A stretch of 64,000 nucleotides of DNA from Struthio camelus (GCF_040807025.1 NC_090981.1:40651817-40715816); one strand, 5' to 3'. Shown: positions 31,101-46,100, numbered from the stretch's first letter. The notes: generated by a model not told the origin, from the letters alone. Translations and numbers: made by a program.

Positions 31101-34100
31101 TGTGTGTATAGGGTAAACTCAGAAGAATTTTATTTACCTGTTTCTTTTAAAAATTCAGAGAGATGTTTTATAGGTAAATATAACTGACCTGTGGTTTTTA
31201 ATGGCATACTTTTATATTAAGTTTCAGATTTTTTTTTTTTCTGTCTGACTTAGGTTTGACAGCAGAAATACGACTCAAGAAGAAAGCAAATCAGCTTCTC
31301 TTCAACCTGTCCAGTTAGTGAGGGGCCGATTTCAGAGACACAAGCCAAACTTCAGAAGCACTGTGGGAAGGAAGGAATTACAAACAGAAAAACATGAGTG
31401 GGATAAAAAACCTGAGGCAGAGCAGCTGGTATTGCAAAAAGACGAATCGGCCAATGCTGTGTCTGTTGTCGTAAGTGTAATAAGAATAAATTCTTTACCT
31501 TCAAAAAAACGCTTTCAAGTTGCATGTTCTGTGTTATGAAGTTACATTAGGACGCTTGAGAAGCATTCCCTGAAGCTGAAGTGCCATACTTCAGGGAAAA
31601 CTTCCCAAAACTGTGATACGTTGAGGTAATGCAGATATGAAATGGTGACACGTACAACCTGTATTACTCATATCTTCTGGAAAATGAGGGTGTGATTTTG
31701 GTTGGACTGCATGATGGAAAAGGATTGTGCACGTTTAGGGGATTATAGAAGAAAAGTGCATTTTATATATAGCAGTATAAAATGAGCTTTTTGCTCATTT
31801 TATCTTTCCTTTTTGGATGAATCAAGTCTGTGTTGAGGAATCCAGCATGAAGTATCAAGAGAAGGTGAAGAAACAGCTATTTTTATGCAAGAATTAAGCT
31901 TTGACTGGCTTCACCATTACAATGTCTGACACTGACTCAATTTACCTGTGTAAAGTTGAGGATATTTACTGATGTGTTATGTCCCACAGACACTTTACTA
32001 GGCACTGTACAAGCCATTGTAGTAGTATTAAACTCTCTGTAACCATCTTGTAGGTTGCATCCATGGCATCATTAATCTGCAGACATGAACTGGTTCTGTG
32101 GAGAGTTGACTGAGAACTCAAATATAGCTTAAACTTTCTGAGACTGACTTATTTGTGTAGAGCTAGCTGTGAGTACTTGTGAGCCACGCTCCCAGAGAGG
32201 AGCAGGAGAGGCATACTGCAGGTGCACTCAGTGCCCCAAGGGCACTGCTCATGCCCAGCTGAGTTAGTTGCTTCTGGTTCAGCTTTGGCTCTTCTAGACC
32301 TGTGGCCTGTGGACCATGCATACGCAGCTACTCTGTGCAGTACAAAATGGATAGAGCCACTGCAGAGTACAGAGGTCTGATGCTCCTCTGTACTAATAAA
32401 GCTGTCTTGGACCTGGAGCGCTGAGGAGTGTGTTTGAGTGGTGTCTGTGTGGAACCAGTGTGGCGAATACAGAAGTAAAACTAATAAACCTTTCTGAGTC
32501 TGAGGTTATTCTGTGACAGCTAGGGTGCGTCTGTGTTGTGCTCTGAAGTGTCCACATTTCAAAGGTTTTCCAAAGCCTTTTCAAAGGCCTCAGTGCACGG
32601 TTTCCCTTGTGCTCCATGTAATACAACTGATTATGGATAACACTTGTCTATTTATTGCTTAGTGCTTAGGTGCCTATGGTAGTGGTGAAGAAACTAACTC
32701 TAGGGAGCCCAGAACTGAAAAAAAATTATGCTCCTGCATGCCTTTTAATTGATTTATGTGCTCAGGCAGGTTAGTCTCAATAAAACAGCATGATTCTCTT
32801 CTGTGTTCATGTTGAGAAATTAACACTGAGATCCGTAGTTTATGCTTGCTTTTTTTTTTTTTTTAATAAAACGCATTTCTGTTTTAAAAATTTGCTTGCT
32901 TCTCCTTTTTCTTCATGCTACAAGTCATAATGTTTATATTTTATTGCAAATTAAAGGGTGAAAATGAAATTATATTGCATCAAGCTGATGTATTGAGTGA
33001 TGAGGAACAGGCACAGCAAGAGGAGCCTCGGGTGCCCCATATTTCTGAAAATGTGTTGCGTAAGCAAAGCAGGTGAGGTTAGAGTCTAGCAAAATCAGGT
33101 TTAAAAGGTTTTCATCTGGTATATAAATTAGACACTTCTGCAAATGTCAATTCTTTTGTTCGTTGTTTCCTGTCTTTTTCTAATGCTTAGTTTTCAGTGC
33201 CTGCTGGCAGTGTCTTGCCGTGTTTGTTTCCAGATTACATTTTTAGTTGAACTGAACTAGTTCTCATTGTTTATCTGGTACAGTCTTGCTCTGTTTGAGC
33301 TCATAGCTCTTTTTGACCAAGCTTTTCTTACTGGATTTGTATTTCTGCGTACAGTGATCGTACATGTAATGCTCGTATATTTTGCAAAGTGCCAGAGTTC
33401 TGTCTTTTATTGGTCCCAGTATGCTCTTCTATTTTACTATTGCTTATGTCAAAATAAGATTTTAAACCTATATCAAGTTGCAGGTTCTTCAGTGTTGGTT
33501 TGATTAGTAACACAACTTTCTCGTTGCTGTCAAAAATGTTTTGACAATGAAATTTCCTTATTTGTTGCCAAATCTTAACCATAATATATAATGGTTATAG
33601 TTATAAACATATATAGTAATATATATGTTGCAAAGGTAGTTTTCTTGATTTTAAACAAAACATATGGTATATCAGATTTTTCTAATCATCTTATATAAGT
33701 GTTGATTAAAAATGGAATGCATGCAGAAGTGTTTTCTTCCCCACCCGCAAATGAAGTCAATTGACTTTTGTTTTGTTTTGTTTTAAATACGCTAGTGCTG
33801 AAAAATCCATTTTCCCGGAAGGCAAGCTGGCTGCCCTCAAACCAGCACAACTCTTAAGGAATCGATTTCAGAGGGCTCGACCTAACCTAGGAAGAGCATG
33901 TAGCAAGAAAGAATCTTTGGTGGTGCAAAAGCTTGCTGCTCCAGTTGAGGAGGAAGCGGAAAAAGGAGAGAGTCTCCCTGTGGTAGAAGAGTCTGAGGAA
34001 CCTCTTTCCTCACAAGTGAGAATTCTGTCCAGATCTTTTGGACTGCGCTTATTGATACTTGTCCCTGCACCCATTGCTTTTATGAAGTGTCTAAATTAGC

Positions 34101-37100
34101 TGCTTTCAACCCATAAATTAAATTTTGACTAGTGAGAATTATATTCTTGCTGGATACTTGCACCTAATATGAGGTCTTTTGCACTACTCCTGTCTACGTT
34201 TTTTGTTAAAGACTCATCCTGCTCTTCACTTACATTTTATATTTCAGTCACGTACATGATAATTAATAGTTATGTGCATAGCATATTTCTGCTGTGGGGT
34301 TTATTCTGAACCCACTGGTGGCTGATCACAAAGGAATATATTGATGCCTTCAAGGGATCAAATGCCTTCAAGGGAGAAGGGAACAGTGATAGACGCCATA
34401 AGCTGCTATAAAATTTTTAAACAAACTTTTGTTTGAAATTAACCTCTAGCTTGTAACTTGCAATGTTTTATTGTACATCTGATATATTTTGTGCTAATAC
34501 TGTCATTTCCCCCAAATTTAAGGATGACATGGAAGCATTGTTGCCTGTGGGGAATTCGGCTAAGAATGACAGTCCAGAGACAAATACAAGAAGTATGAGG
34601 TCAGAAATACTCTGTTCCCCTGAAAAATCACCAGATTGCCCCGATGAGAGAGAGCAAAAAGAGTATCTATCTACAGAGGCTGTAGGAAGCATTCAGGATA
34701 CCCCGGAGAGGTAAAATTCCCTGTTGACAAACTAAAAAAAGCTCTTTTTTTAAAAAACAAACAAACAAACAAACAAACCTTAATGTGTTTATCCAGTTAT
34801 TTTCATTTAGTGCTTGCTTCTTGAAGTGTAGGCTGAGCTATATCAGTTGTATGTGTTAACTGCCATGAAGGTCACTAGGTGGCATCCTTACATAATTTTA
34901 AGGGTATTTTTCAATGGCATCACATAATTTTTCAAGACTGTTTTCCTCATTAGAAAAGGATATTTTGCAGATAGGAGTAGGACAGTAGGAGCAAGCAGTC
35001 GGAGTTCAGCTGTGTGAATTTTTCATTAACACACACCTAAGGTAGAGCGGACTATGGATGTGGACCCTTGAAAGGAAGACAAGCTCACTTTAGGTTATTC
35101 TACCTAGAGCAGTTTGCAATGAGCTTGTCTTAAATGTATTCCTTGTTTCTTCAGTTTTCCTTTCTAGCAGGAGAAGTTTGTGCAATGCTTTGGCCGGGGG
35201 GGGGTGCCTTTTATGTATGTGTAATATGAGGCAGATTGTGCCATTCACTTGTAACAGTTCTGGACTATGTTATAAGCTGTCTTTTGCATAATCTTAACTA
35301 ATATAGAGCAGCCTAGGATCCAATTATTTTACTGTTCTCTGAAATTCTCCTCTTGCTCCTTTCTGTCTCTGAATCTCTGTTTGGGATCTCTTTCATGACT
35401 TGTGTCGTAGCCATATCCCAGAGTCTTTGTGCAAAGGATAGTAAGAAAAGAGCCTTACCTTACTGAGTCTTCTTGGCTTCTGTGATGGGGGAAGATCCTC
35501 AATTTTGAATTTAAAAGTCCAAGATTTTAGTGATCTTACTGATACGAATGAAATTCTCACATCTCTTCAAGCACATCCTGTTTAAAGACTGTAGTACCTT
35601 GAATGTTGGAATTAATGAAGATGCTTCCATGGCTGCTTAATTTTTGGGGCCTGTGGTGGCATAGGCTGAAACTTTCGTCTGTAGCTGACTTTGTTTTGCT
35701 TGCTCATCCAAAAGCAAACTGAAAGGTCCATTACTGAAGAAAAGCAAATTATCTCCTTTCTGCATTGCTCTTTTTCTTCCCCTAGTGAGTGGAGTTTAAT
35801 AAATAAGTAGAGAAAATGCAGAACACTTAGGTCAATTTCTGGGTGGATGTACTAAATATTTGTATGTGAGCCAGGCTTGTACAGTCTATTTAATAGTACC
35901 TGAGCACTAAGATTTAAAACCTTAATATTTTGTAGGTCCAGTGATAAATTCAGTTCTGGAGAAAAAAGTGAATCAAGTGATACAAAAGCTTTGCATCAAG
36001 TGAGGGGCCCCCTCTGGAAGCCAAAGTCAAACCTAATGAGAGGTACTAGAAAAAGAGATGATTCTGAAGAAGGTGGAAGCAGAAATGAAGACAGCTCTGC
36101 GATTAGAAATGCCGAAGAGTGTTTGGTGTCAGGAAAAACAGATGTGTCAATGGTAAGTGCTGAACGTTTAGTTTGGGCCAATTTATATCTTAATTCTTGT
36201 GCTTAACTTTTTAGAACTCATGCTGCAGAAACCCAGTATATGGATATGAATGGTTAAAGTGATTCTTTTCTTTTTTTACTTCACCAATGGAAGTGTTGTT
36301 GACTGAACGTACTCAGAATCCAAAAACTGTGGGAATATTTACTATGTACTGTCAGTTCTAAGTTTTAACAATTTACATGGCCAAGAGTCTTCATTAGCAT
36401 AAATACATGCTAACCCTGTTACCAGCAAATTTAATGTCTGCTATGCATTGAACAGTGAAAATTAAGACAGCTGTCTAATGCCACATACTTACGGTTAGTG
36501 ACACATACCTGAATAGCCTGTTTAGACTTCCTTCTGCTTAAATTACATCAGCAGACCTGAGCTGGCCCAGACTGCTTCTTTCTGTCTATAGTTGTGGTAT
36601 CTGAATCAAGTTGCTCTTTATTTTCTAAATAGATCACTGGAAATTTTCAATTAGCATACGTTTTGGCCAAGTGCCCATAGTTGATGGGACTGCACTTACT
36701 GATGTGTTTTAAAAAGTTACATGTTTTGAACAGAATTGTTTACTGGGTTCAAATGAAAGTTTTACCTCCATCCCAAGCAACCGTTTTGTGAGAATAGATC
36801 TGTAGGAACTTTGTCAAAGCAAACACTGTAAGTGAGCAAAAATTTGGGTGCCTTGAAACTACAGCTCCTGCAGGAGAAAGACTTGTGACACAACCTGCCT
36901 TATAGAATGCTGCTTAGGTTCTGAGAAAACTTTCTGTTTGTATGTTTGAATAACGTTCAAACTCTGTTCTCTAAATTGTGGTAGCTATTTCTTCCTAACT
37001 AGTTCCCAGGGCAGAAAACAAATAACTCTTCCCTTCCCTCTTTTTGTCCTCTAAAATAATAGGTAGCTTTAGAAAACAGAATATAGTTCCTCTTTCCAGC

Positions 37101-40100
37101 TGCTGAAGGGCTACTGCTCTTGATAAGTTGAGCGAAGACCTGATCTGTTAATTAGTAGCACTGGGAACACATGTGCCATGAAATAGCATTTTTGCTATAG
37201 AGCCTGAAATTAAAGAAAAAGGGAGAGGGAGGGAGAGGAAAGAAGTCTTAAGCTAGCAGCAGAGATGACAATTGGGCATGTGTTCAAGAACTTCAAACTT
37301 TGTTCTTTAAATCTGTTTGTCACTGAAACCAGTTAAAAATGGGTTTGGCACTTAACATGGTAATAATTGTTTCATTTGTTCAGCAAAACTCCAGTAACTT
37401 AGTGGAAGCTGCATCTTCCTCAGAGGCTACAAGAAAACATCCTTTTACAGACTCTGAAGAAACATTCTGTAAAAGAATCAAGCAAGATGGTAGATTCCAG
37501 TCTCCAGAGATTTCATCAGAGAGTGAGAGTCAAGAAGAAGATTCTCAGCCTTCTACTTCTCAGGAGAAAACATCAGATCATCTCACAAGGTAAAACAAGC
37601 TTCTTTTAAGCTCAACTGATTGGTTTTGTTTTTAATTATCAGCCATAGTTCTAAAGTTGCGTATCAGCACATACAGGATGTCAGTCCTTGGGCCTCCCAT
37701 ATTTCAGGTGGGCATAGCTGTCCCTATGCCTTTTACCCTGTCTGTACTCTCATCAGACAGACACAACCAGCATTCTGAACAACTCATCCCAAAGTTCCTG
37801 CTTCTGCTTTCTGTTCTCTCTCTCTCTCTATCATACCAGTCGTAGCTCCTGGGCCCACCTTGCTTGTACTCTGCCACCATAGCAGTTCCTGATTTTAAAG
37901 GCGAGGACCTTCAAGTACCCATGCTGGGGACAAAGGCATTGTGGTAATGTCCTAAATGAAAACTCTATGGTGGATGCCTCTGCTGCTATGTATTCTTCAC
38001 CTCCATGTTCCAAGGATGCTGGGTTTTTTTTTTAGGAAACGAGGAATTACTTTTGGTATCCAAAGTGTTCGTGCTCCCCGTTTTGAGGAGGGAAATGGTA
38101 TCCAGCTGATTCTTGAAGAGATTGTTGTCTGAGAAACACGAGCAGACAAATAGTTATTGGCTAATGATCCTAATTTCTAGGCGTAAGTCAGAGGAGCTAA
38201 AATCTCACAGTTTGGGGTTCCTAGTGTAGTTTTAGTAAAAGAGAACTGGAAATGTTCCCCTGATAGAAAAGCATGCAACTTCCAAGTCCCTCAAAATGAG
38301 AATTAATCCACCTTTTCCAATCAAAGATTTCTGCATCCTATACATTTCACTGTGTGACTTTTCAACACTCAAACTGTGTAATATGCATGTGCAACCAGTA
38401 CTTTGTACATATATGAAATAATTAGAATTTCTAATGAAATAGAGTCTGGACACACTTTTCTCAAAAAATAACTTTTGCTAGAAGGTAACTAGATCACATT
38501 GCTGGTCAAAGTGGTCCTTTTCTATTCAGTGAACTTATATTGATTTGTTGTGTTTGTTTTTTGGAATGTCTTGTATTTCATTGTTTTTAAATGTGCTTTT
38601 GTTCTGTACTTCAGAAGGCAGTCCAGAAGATCATCAAAACGGATAGCCTCAAAACAGGTCTCGGAGCTAAGAACTGCTTCTTCTTCTGCCTCTGAATGTG
38701 AGCCTGATCGCAGTGAAAAGGGAAATCAAAGACAAAAAAATAAACTGAATATTACTAAAGGCAAAAGTCTGAAATCTGCTCACAGAGGGAAGTCTGGGAA
38801 AGAGCACAGAAGTTCAAAGACAACCTTGGTGACTCTCCGGGCTTCGCAAGAGGAGGAGGAGGATGAGGCTGATGACTTTGAGCCAGATGATGAAGATCAA
38901 TGTTTTGCACCAGAGGAAGTAAACAAGGCTCCAGTGTTTGTTCCTGTAGGTCTTCGATCTCCAAAACCTGTTCCTGTTCAGATAGAGGAAACCATGGAGG
39001 AGGTATGATGTTGCTGTGTTGTGCACGTGTACTTTTGTTTTAATTGTTTAAACTGATGCTTTTCTTGTAACTGCATCTCTGAGTACTTTTATTTTTTTTT
39101 CCCCAGTTTAGTTTAATTCTTAAGAATGGTATTGACAGTAGTAAGGATGCTTAGTTGAAGCGCATACTTGATTTTGAACAAAATGCTCCATTAGTCTAAG
39201 GTCTAGTTCATGTTTTGAACTGTAAAGCTCTGCAGAGTGTTCACTGGTTTACTTATTGGGATTGGATGTAGGCACAGCCTCCTGTGTTTACTGCATAATT
39301 TGAGGCCCAAGATGGAACAAGGGGAGCATTTCAACTTTACGTTTGAATGTTAGGAAATGAGGGAGATGTTTTGGTTTGTGTGTTCTCTCCCCCACACCCC
39401 TTCAATCTTCCCAGTCAAGAAACTTTAACTGGTAGATCATTCCTGCCTTACAGCCTTATGTAGCGTTATATATTGTGTGCAAGTGACTAAAAGGACAATT
39501 AGCTTTAGGTAAAAGAGCAAGAGAATTAAAAGCTCAGTCAAAGCACCAAGGGAAACTCTGGAACAGACAGAAAAGTTGTTGCAGGGGGAGCTCTGCTGAA
39601 TCCCTTCATCCTGAAGATTTGGAATATTAAGTGTGGGGATGGTGTTCAAGTTACTTGGTTTAACACACAGGAGCCATCGGGTAAGGGAGGTGATCAGATA
39701 CCTGAGAACTCAGCTGTCAAACTTAAGCAGGTCAGTGCAAAGTACGTGTGAAAATGCAAGCTTTTGAAAACTACCCAAATAGAGCAGCATTTTTCATAAG
39801 AGTATTACCGGCAGTAGTGTAACCTTTCTGTCAGACTTCAAGTCCTTGAGTCTGAAATGTGAAGTGACTGAAGTTCTCAATGGAAAGATAGTGTTAAAGA
39901 GGAAGAGAATACCGGCAAAACTTTTATATAAAAATTTTTCCGCATACATATTATATGTATTCGCTTTGTGTGTGTGTACGTATATAAATTTCTTTACATA
40001 TATGCATAAGTGTGTGTGTGTATATATATATACACACATACGTATATAAAATTTCACTGTGTACATACAGATAAAATTTTGCTACATACCTACATGATGT

Positions 40101-40103
40101 AGG

Positions 40104-40137
<34 letters not shown>

Positions 40138-43100
40138 TTATGTATTTTCCCTACATTTGCTTTGTAAGGCTGAACTGCTTTTTTCCTGAAGACTTAAAAA
40201 GCAGAAAAAGTGAGAAAACATACAAAACCTTTTTGAGGTAAATAGCCAGCATGAAAGATATCAGCTAAAAAGCTTAGTTTGGTAGAGTAATAAGCAATTG
40301 GAAGTAAGGTCTTATGGTTGTCTGCTTTCAATTACAGTATTATCCATTCTATCTCTGTTTCATGTAACTCCTTTCTTCTCAAATCACATGGTATGTACTA
40401 TAGAACTTAGTTTTTGGAAGGGATCCCATTAAACGTTCAAGATCAGCTAAGCGTATATGGACTCTAAAAACTGTATTCATCAGATTTTCTTTTGGGGCTA
40501 ATGAGCTGAAATACTTTTTAATTATTTATAAATAAATCATTTTTACAGCTGGAAATATCTGCGAATGTCCCAGATGTGCAGGTCGTTACTGATTTTGAAA
40601 GTCTGTCTCACGTGTCTCTCCAGCCAGTGATGCAGAGGGAGGAAAATGTGAACACCTCACCAGCTGTAAGAATATCTTCTTTTTCTGGCTTCATAGCAGA
40701 TATAAAACTACATGGCCAACGTCAGTTTACTATACCTGCTTACAATAGTATAGCTTAACAAACTCTTAGCTGTCCTCACAGATATGAGGGACATAGAGGA
40801 AAACTGTATGAATAAAACTGTTAACCTGTAAAATACCATTTTAAAGCCAGGGGCAGAGAGTTTGCTGGTAACCATTTTATTAAAATTGCAGATCCATTTT
40901 ATATAGAAGTGTGATATGGTTTTTTTTGTCTTGTTTTTTGTTGTTTAAGGAAGCAAACATGCCTGAAAATCCAAAGGAGGACAAAGGTAGATATGAAATA
41001 ATCTTGTTATGTCTTGCTCATCGATTTATTATCGATATGTAGGTATTCTTGATGGAAGTTTGGAAGTTCATATATCTTAACACAGCCAGGCTCATGAGAT
41101 TTGGGATGCGTTTATGTTTTGGAGAAGGCTTAAAACACTTCTTCCTTACTGTTCTCTGTCAATTTGGTGGACTAAGCACTGCAAGACTGTTTCTTAGGGT
41201 CAAAAATGTACCTTTTGTGTGTCCCTTGTATCAGTTTCACATGGTTAGCTGTGCAAGAAGAGGAAACTTTGCAAGAGCTTACAGTATGCACTTGCTGTGT
41301 GAGTGAATGGTACAAAGAATGTACAAAGAACATAACTTTGTCCTTGCCATCTCTATGGTCTCTGACTATAGTATCTTAAACTGGTAAGACAGCATGTGCA
41401 AGAGGGAAAACAGTGATCATAGTCTTCCAGAAGCAAATATTCTTTTCATATGAGACAGGTTACAAACCCTGACTGAGGTATTAATTTTTAGAATAGCTTT
41501 TATTTTGAAATTTAAATGTGTTCTCAGTTTTGCTGTGCAGCGGTTTAAATTGAGTGGGTTACTGTCCCTTTTGAAGGTGGGGAAGCCTTTTTCCTATTCA
41601 TCTATTTCATTGCATTAGGTTTGGAAGATGGAAATGTTTTATTTTATATGACCAGTTAGTGATAGGTGAAGGGAGATATTCTGGGTAGAGATTAAGAGTG
41701 AGGAGTTTAAACTACTGGTCAGCACTACAGGTATGGGTATCTTGATTAAACTGTTTTTCTCTCTCTTTTTCATTAATGGGAATAATGATGCTGCTTAATG
41801 TTTCTGCAATAGTTTGGATTTAGTGGATGAGAATTGCTGTCTGTCTACAAACATCTTGATCCATGAAAGGCAACAATTTGAAAATATGTACTTTACTAAT
41901 GATGTCAAATGCTTTTTGAATGTAATGAATGATAAGTGAATTTAATGGTAAACATACTTTAACCTGTGTGTGAACAACTCTGTAGGACTTAATGATGGAA
42001 GCACTGAAGCTGCTATGACTTTACTTGCAATGGGTGATCCGACGTTCCAGTTGAAAATAAACACTGAAGGTATGATCTGATTTATGGGACGAAGCCTTCT
42101 TTGTGCTTCATGGGTTTGCCTAAGGAGGGATGGAACAGTGGCTGCAAAGCTGCTTCTACATGCTACTGCATAGCAAGAGGTCAAGAATCTCTTCTACATT
42201 TAGTCCTGTTAAGTTATAACACATAGGCTAGGCAATGCTGCCTGGCCTGGAAAAGTGAGGCACTGTTTTGGATACTGCCAGCTGCAGCACTTTGCTACAA
42301 AGATGTTTCTGGAAGCTCTTTTAAGAAAGGATGTGTTTGAATTAGTCTGTGTTGCTCACATAAGTCAGGCAAAAGAGAAGAACCAAGCTTAAATGTCCCT
42401 ACATGTCAGTGGTATTTTCTGGTCTTTAACGTGAAAAATAGTTTTTTGTTGTTGGTGGGTTTTTTTCCCCCCTCTTAACTAGCTATAATCTGAATTTACC
42501 AGTGTTTAGACTAGTTTTTGAAATTGGCTTTCATGGGTGAATGTTAATCTCTGCCTCGCTGCTACGAAAAACTGACCTTAAGATTGCATTTATCTGGGAC
42601 TGAAGTTTGCATCTTTGGAGAAAGCAGATTTTATCAAATGAAGTTTGAATTTGATCATCTGTGAGCAGCTCTGTGCAGTTACAAAACCTGAGTCTTTTTA
42701 ATGAGACTTTTCTGTTTTGTTTATTGTTCTAACCAGAACGGACACAGACGTTACCTGCTCAAGATGATTTACATGTGGCCAGTAACCTTGTGACCCGTGC
42801 TTATTCAGAGCAAAGTGTAATTTCTTGTCAGTATTTACTTTCTTCACCTCCTTCTAACATGGAACTGATCCCTTCCGAGGATGGAAGCAACATTAATCTA
42901 GAGGACCAAAGCACCGGCACAGGAACAGGTGGCGAAGGATATTTTGAGAAAAATGCTACAGATACCAGGTGAAATTACTACCTTAATTACTTTGGAGAGG
43001 GAGATCCTCTGACACTGCTAACCTTTAACAGGTTCTTTCTGGCACGTTTCTTGAATTTCAGGCATCTTGCTTTAGTGAAGGTTTCTCAGCTTGTGTAATT

Positions 43101-46100
43101 TGCTATGTAATCTGGAAAAACCCTCTTGAATTTTCCTTACCACTTTTATGAGCTGTTAACACGCGATTTGGGGAAATTTGGTGGGGGAGAGGGGAGTTAG
43201 AACTTAGTTCATATGGATTTCTCTTACTTTACCAAGCTCGTTTCCTGAAGGTACTGAACAGCTGATGAGGCCAAGGCAGGTTGCTTAAATGTCATGGCTC
43301 CCATGGGCTCTGATTAGAGCAAACAAATGTCAAGGAATTGCTTGAGTTGCTATCATTTTTCTCTTGTTTTTTTTAAATTTTGTTAAAAAAAAAAATTACA
43401 AAATGTTGAAATAGCTTGATGGAACACCTTTTCAGAAAAATAAGGTTCATTGCTTGGACAAACTATCAGATTATACCTCTCTTAACAGTTATAATCAAAG
43501 ATTTTTTGCTTTGAGTTTTGTGTTTCTTTTATTATATTATTAACCAGAATTTACTAGCTCTGTTCCACATCTCCCATCTGTTCTCTGTGCAGTGATCTTT
43601 GCTGAAAATAGTAATTTTGTTGCACTGTCAACTGTCAAAATCAAGAATTTTATCAATTTTATTTTCCTTTTTACCAGCAGTGATAGCTCCATGCCTATGG
43701 TGAACAGTCTAAGACTGACAAGAGGTAGACTCCTGAAGCCTGAGCCAGATTTTGGAGTATTGAGGTCAAATAAGAACATTATTCAGAAGCCTGTTAATGC
43801 AAATGTACTTGTGGAAGAACTAGAGCAAGTCCAAAGTGGTAAGCCTGTCTCTTATCCTAAGGCTTTATAAATAGATTCCTGTGATAAATTCACATTTCTT
43901 TCTGAAACAAAACTGAATTAAAATCAATATCCACTTTCTGTTTGTGTTCGCAGATGATGCATCACCATTATAACAGCAGGGCGTCCATTTATGGCATAGC
44001 TTTATACATAAATATGCCTTTCAGTATAAAATTAAATGAAATCTGTGTAAAGACTTTTCTGGGCAGGTCTTAAATTATCTGGAAAGCCCTTAAGTTACTG
44101 GGATGGTCTTGACAGCAATAGTACAATGCAGTATACTTTTTTCCCTTTCATTAACATCATTCCATATATATCTCTGTTTCAGACATGCACACACGTATAT
44201 ATGTATACATATCATATATAAACTTGTTTTTAAATCTTTAGAGGCCACAGTTCTGAGGGATACTGCAGAAATGCAGAAAGTGGAACTACAACAGGTCAGA
44301 CCAGCTGCGGGTAGTTCTTTAGATCTTCATGATTTTGCAACTGGAAGTATGGAACCTGTCAAACAAGTAGACAAAACAGAGAGGTAGGAATAAATGGTCA
44401 ATTTACATTGAATGTATTCTTAAAGTTTCTTAAAATATGCAGCTGAAGTGCATGGGAAGTACACGCCTGTGATGGAAACTGTATGCCTGCAGGAATGGTG
44501 TGTATTAATGCACACAGATTTTACAATATAGACTGCCTTGTTTTTAAGGTTTTAAACTCTTGCATGTTGTCCTACAGCTTTTGAAAGTAAAGTGTTAACT
44601 TGTGTATTTGCCGTTTCAGTTCTTAGTAATCACCTTGCTACTTAAATGTCTCCCATAAAACTGCATCTGAAAAGAAATGTTAAGGATGTAGTCACAGAGA
44701 AACAGAACACCTCTTCAAAAACTAATTCTCTGTGACTATGTAAGCATACTATTCAGTAAATACTTATGCAGGATTTATTCCATGTCACAGGATGATATGC
44801 TTAGTTAGTTTCAAATTAACTATATATATCTTTCAGAACAGAAAAAGAGATGAGAAATGCTTGTGGAACTTCAGAGGAATTAAAAGCTCTAACTGCATCA
44901 CCAAAACCTGAGGCTTCTGACCTGGGACAAGAGCTTTATCCAAATCAAAGTTCTGTGGATGGACTTCCTGAGCAAAATCCTAGTCCGGCTGAGCATAATC
45001 TGTATACAATCAACTTAACTCAGGTAAAGAACTTAATTTAATTACAGTCTAGAGATGCCCAGTTTCTGAAACTCTGTATGGGAAGAGGTTCTCAGTGCAA
45101 ATGTACTCACTCACCCATTTTACAGAGCTGGTACTTCAGCTGGTGAATGAAACTTTTATTTTTTTGTGTAGGCATAATCAAGCTTAGTCATTCAGGCGAA
45201 CCCCATCTTCTCGAGCCTCAGTGTATAGCATTTCAGGGCTATAAATGATATATGCTAGCAAAATTTTGAGGAATTTTTTTAGAGTTTTGATGGTAGAAGT
45301 TCCTCATTTATTTATTTGGTCTGACTTCTCATGGCTATATTTGTTTGGTTAAAATATCACTGCTGTCTTTATAATTTCACAGACAATTTATTTTGCTTTG
45401 CTTAAACAGACTTTCCTTTCTTTAAAACAAACCTTGGCAAAACTAGATTTGAAGTCTTGTATTCAAATCGGTTAACGTATAACAAAATATCCCTCTAGAG
45501 GATAATTTAAAAAAAAAGTGTTTGGGATTTAGCTGATGAATATAATCTAGTCTGAAAAAGGCATATTGGGTATCCAAGAGACTTAAGCTGTTAACTCTTT
45601 TACCTGTGGTCGTTTATTTCTCCTCACTTTTACTGTGCTCTTTCCCCTTTATTTTAAAACTCAACTAAGAGTTGTACGTATCTTGTTTGTCCATAATGCA
45701 TATAGTCTTCCATTTCCATCCTTTGCTTTGCAGTAGTTTGTGTATCCCTGCTCTAGTATAAGTGAGAAATGTTCCTGAGAAAGAGGTTCATTTTTCTAAT
45801 TCCCTCAGGTTTTCTAGTGTTGCCTGAGGTCAGTGTCTGTACAGTTACCATGGAACAGCTAATGGGTGGTGACTTGTTTTCCCCAGTGCAATCTGTTGAT
45901 GTGTCAAGGCTGATCTCAACTTAAAACAAGGTACAGAAATGAATTGGCTTTTACAGGACTGGCAGTCGGTGTGAGAGGAGGCAACTTTCAATGTAGTAGG
46001 GGTTTTACTTTTTTTGTGTGGTGGTGGTGGTTTTTTTTAGCAATGTTATGTGCCATAAAAGGGAAGAGAGATTAGTTGCAGAGCTTGGCGTTTTTCTTTT

